Of a DNA stretch of 16,895 bases, positions 15,177-16,895 are shown piece by piece. The stretch is taken from contig JAJYJX010000032.1 in the NCBI GenBank assembly GCA_021789095.1, positions 1 to 16,895 on the forward strand. The letters run 5' to 3'. This DNA is from a bacterium. Lineage in GTDB: Bacteria > JAMCPX01. Numbering within the stretch: the first letter of the stretch is position 1; each line of letters starts with the position of its first letter. The position numbers and the translations under genes were made by a program. Under the pieces are notes generated by a model that was not told the origin of the DNA, made no database searches, and saw only the letters and a list, made by a program, of their open reading frames with translations.

Positions 15177-16114
15177 ACAGGTTTTTACCGTCGGATTTCA
15201 ACGAAAGACTCAGAAATTCCTCGAATGTGCGTTTCAGGAAACGCGGCACAATGCGCGTATATATGAGGTATACCGCTTATCTTGTATTCGCGGCGGGCAT
15301 TGGAGTAGCCGGATATGCAGCTTATGCGCAGGCAGTTAACTTTGTAGGTTCATCCCGCATATTTGCACTGAAGGAGGTCGGCATAAGTGGCTATGAGCGC
15401 GTTTCGCCTTCTGACATCATCAGGGCTTCGGGTCTCAGTATAGGGGAAAATATCTTCTCGATACGCCTGGGGGCAGTGAGGAACAGTATACTATCCATAC
15501 CCTGGATAAGCAGCGTTTCCATAAGAAAATCACCCCCGCACAAAATAGATATTGCGGTTACAGAACGCAAGGCATACTGCATGATCCTGCTGGATCATCT
15601 CTATTACGTTGATAACAACGGCATGATATTCAAGCAGGTCACAGACAGCGATCCGATAAATTATCCCATTATAACCGGTTTTAATATCAAGGGACAACAG
15701 TTTCTGGATATACAATTTCAGCCTGTTGCAGATGCGGTTTCGTTTATAAGAGAGCTTGACCGGAATTCTTTGATAGGCAGCAGGGATATTTCAGAACTGC
15801 ACGTAGAAGACAGCGGTTATACGGTCATTACAAATGACGGCTTGCTGATCAGGTTCGGCAGCGGTGATCCGGCACTGCGCATAGACAGGCTGAACGAAAT
15901 TATGAAGTACTTCGGAGACAGGATGCAGATGTTTTCTTCCATAGATTTCCGTTTCAAGGGCATGGGTATTATCAGGTACAAGTCCGGTATTGCAGGAAGC
16001 GTTATGGATCGGGGCGTACCAGGCTCCGGGAGCATAAAAAATCATGCATTAACCAAAAATACAAACGGGCAGGGCCCGTTTAAGGAGGTGAACAGTCTTG
16101 ACGAAGAAAGATAA
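15173..16114 (+). CDS. ftsQ: Cell division protein FtsQ (DivIB family)
   Basis: A 313-residue bitopic divisome protein. It has a basic cytoplasmic N-terminus (1-32), one membrane helix (about 33-53), a POTRA domain (about 63-131, beginning FALKEVGISGYERVS and including GENIFSI), then the FtsQ beta domain (about 133-270). FtsQ binds FtsL/FtsB and regulates the septal synthase. A Gly/Asn-rich, low-complexity tail of about 43 residues follows, making it longer than E. coli FtsQ (276). The tail DNA also carries a hairpin, the ftsA ribosome binding site and the ftsA start, so its sequence may be shaped by the next gene. It starts with ATGA overlapping ddl and has AAGGAAGGA upstream. Confidence 0.92.
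   Translation: MNRFLPSDFNERLRNSSNVRFRKRGTMRVYMRYTAYLVFAAGIGVAGYAAYAQAVNFVGSSRIFALKEVGISGYERVSPSDIIRASGLSIGENIFSIRLGAVRNSILSIPWISSVSIRKSPPHKIDIAVTERKAYCMILLDHLYYVDNNGMIFKQVTDSDPINYPIITGFNIKGQQFLDIQFQPVADAVSFIRELDRNSLIGSRDISELHVEDSGYTVITNDGLLIRFGSGDPALRIDRLNEIMKYFGDRMQMFSSIDFRFKGMGIIRYKSGIAGSVMDRGVPGSGSIKNHALTKNTNGQGPFKEVNSLDEER
16063..16081 (+). promoter_or_regulatory. 8-bp hairpin abutting the ftsA ribosome binding site
   Basis: AAACGGGC (16063-16070), loop AGG (16071-16073) and GCCCGTTT (16074-16081) form a perfect stem inside the end of ftsQ. The very next bases, 16082-16088, are AAGGAGG, the ftsA Shine-Dalgarno sequence. No T-tract follows, so termination is unlikely. A hairpin stacked against a strong binding site could set ftsA translation or mRNA processing. 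This role is inference. Confidence 0.5.
16082..16090 (+). promoter_or_regulatory. Strong Shine-Dalgarno sequence that decides the ftsA start
   Basis: AAGGAGGTG is near-perfectly complementary to the 16S rRNA tail. From the end of AAGGAGG it lies 9 nt before the TTG at 16098 and 27 nt before the first ATG at 16116, so it supports the TTG as the ftsA start. Confidence 0.8.
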
Positions 16115-16895
16115 CATGATCGTCGGCCTTGATATAGGAACGACAAAGGTATGCGCCATCGTAGGCGAGCTTGCGGAAGGGACCATTGATATTGTGGGCA
16201 TAGGGAAGATATCCCCGTCCCACGGCCTGAGCAAGGGGAACATCATAAATATCGAGTCAACCGTAAAGGCAATCAGGCAGGCAATCGAAGAGGCGGAGCT
16301 CATGTCGGACTACGAGATATCGAGCGTGTACACAGGCATAGCAGGTGATCACATAAAAAGCTTTAACAGCAACGGCGTGATAGCGATCAAGGACCGGGAG
16401 GTGAAGTCAAGCGATATAAAGAGGGTCGTGGATGCGGCAAAGGCGATGCCGATCCCGATGGATAAGGAAGTTATCCATGTCATACCGCATGAGTTTATCA
16501 TCGATGATCAGGGCGGGATAAAGGACCCGCTCGGCATGTCGGGCGTAAGACTTGAGGTAAAGGTGCACATAGTAACGGCAAACGTTTCTTCGGCAATGAA
16601 TATCGTGAAGGCATGCAACAGGTCGGGACTCACGGTTTCGGACATCGTTCTGCAGTCAATAGCCTCGAGCGAGGCTGTTCTTAACCCAGAGGAAAAAGAG
16701 CTGGGTGTTGTTCTTGTGGACATAGGCGGCGGCACAACCGATATAGCGGTATTCTACGAAGGCAGCATACGGTACACCAGTGTCATAGCGCTCGGGGGCG
16801 AACACATCACAAAGGACGTATCTATAGGTCTGAGGACCCCGATCCATGAGGCCGAGAAGATCAAGATAAAGTACGGGACTGCTCTCAGGACCAAC
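16098..16895 (+). CDS. ftsA: Cell division protein FtsA, N-terminal part (runs off the right edge)
   Basis: 266 codons with no stop, reaching the window edge. FtsA is the actin-like ATPase that tethers FtsZ filaments to the membrane and recruits later divisome proteins. It shows the phosphate-1 motif GLDIGTTKVCAIVG (10-23), a 1C domain with YTGIAGDHIKSFNSNG (78-93), VDAAKAMPIP (111-120), HVIPHEFIIDD (127-137) and the phosphate-2 motif VDIGGGTTDIAVF (207-219). About two thirds of a typical 410-420 residue FtsA is present; the C-terminal amphipathic helix is missing. The start is TTG at 16098, chosen for its strong Shine-Dalgarno sequence and family-like MTKKDNMIVGLDIG start. An ATG at 16116 (M7) is the less likely choice. 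It overlaps ftsQ by 17 bp. Confidence 0.95.
   Translation, partial: MTKKDNMIVGLDIGTTKVCAIVGELAEGTIDIVGIGKISPSHGLSKGNIINIESTVKAIRQAIEEAELMSDYEISSVYTGIAGDHIKSFNSNGVIAIKDREVKSSDIKRVVDAAKAMPIPMDKEVIHVIPHEFIIDDQGGIKDPLGMSGVRLEVKVHIVTANVSSAMNIVKACNRSGLTVSDIVLQSIASSEAVLNPEEKELGVVLVDIGGGTTDIAVFYEGSIRYTSVIALGGEHITKDVSIGLRTPIHEAEKIKIKYGTALRTN

Noticed and set aside
1-16895. A novel accessory, defence or mobile system in the window
   Set aside because: Apart from the divergent permease fragment, every gene from 693 on belongs to the standard dcw cluster in its usual order. I see no integrase, transposase, tRNA-flanking duplication, repeat array or compositional break.

Overview
This window is an almost complete division and cell wall (dcw) cluster, all on the + strand, from mraZ to the first two thirds of ftsA. 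At the left edge lies the 5' end of a divergent gene for a TauE/SafE-type membrane permease. The order is mraZ, rsmH, ftsL, ftsI, murE, murF, mraY, murD, ftsW, murG, murC, murB, ddl, ftsQ, ftsA. ftsZ would be expected just past the right edge but is not in the window.

The organism is a bacterium that makes peptidoglycan, very probably of the meso-diaminopimelate type, because MurE carries the DNPR specificity motif. Base composition is moderate. Codon use strongly favours ATA for Ile and AGG for Arg. The gene order, the C-terminal PASTA domain on FtsI and this codon use would fit a deltaproteobacterial (Desulfobacterota-like) or Nitrospirota-like lineage. That placement is inference and weak.

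Layout: 1-245 is the partial permease on the minus strand. 246-627 is a divergent intergenic stretch holding little that can be assigned, apart from a possible 44-residue small membrane ORF and a 12-bp palindrome. 628-684 is the control region of the cluster: a consensus -35, an extended -10, and at least three 10-bp direct repeats that look like MraZ operator boxes overlapping the -10 and start site. From 693 to the right edge the genes are packed end to end. Gaps are 0-8 bp or the genes overlap by 4-29 bp, which suggests one transcript with translational coupling throughout.

How the genes work together: MurC, MurD, MurE and MurF add L-Ala, D-Glu, mDAP and D-Ala-D-Ala to UDP-MurNAc, which is made by MurB. 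Ddl supplies D-Ala-D-Ala. MraY and MurG build lipid I and lipid II at the membrane. FtsW polymerises lipid II and FtsI crosslinks it at the septum. FtsL, FtsQ and FtsA are divisome assembly and membrane-tethering proteins. MraZ is the likely repressor of the cluster, and RsmH methylates 16S rRNA. I see no mobile element, CRISPR array, RNA gene or clear new system. The points of interest are regulatory: the MraZ box array, two hairpins at gene junctions, unusual start codons, and an A8 tract at the murC/murB junction.
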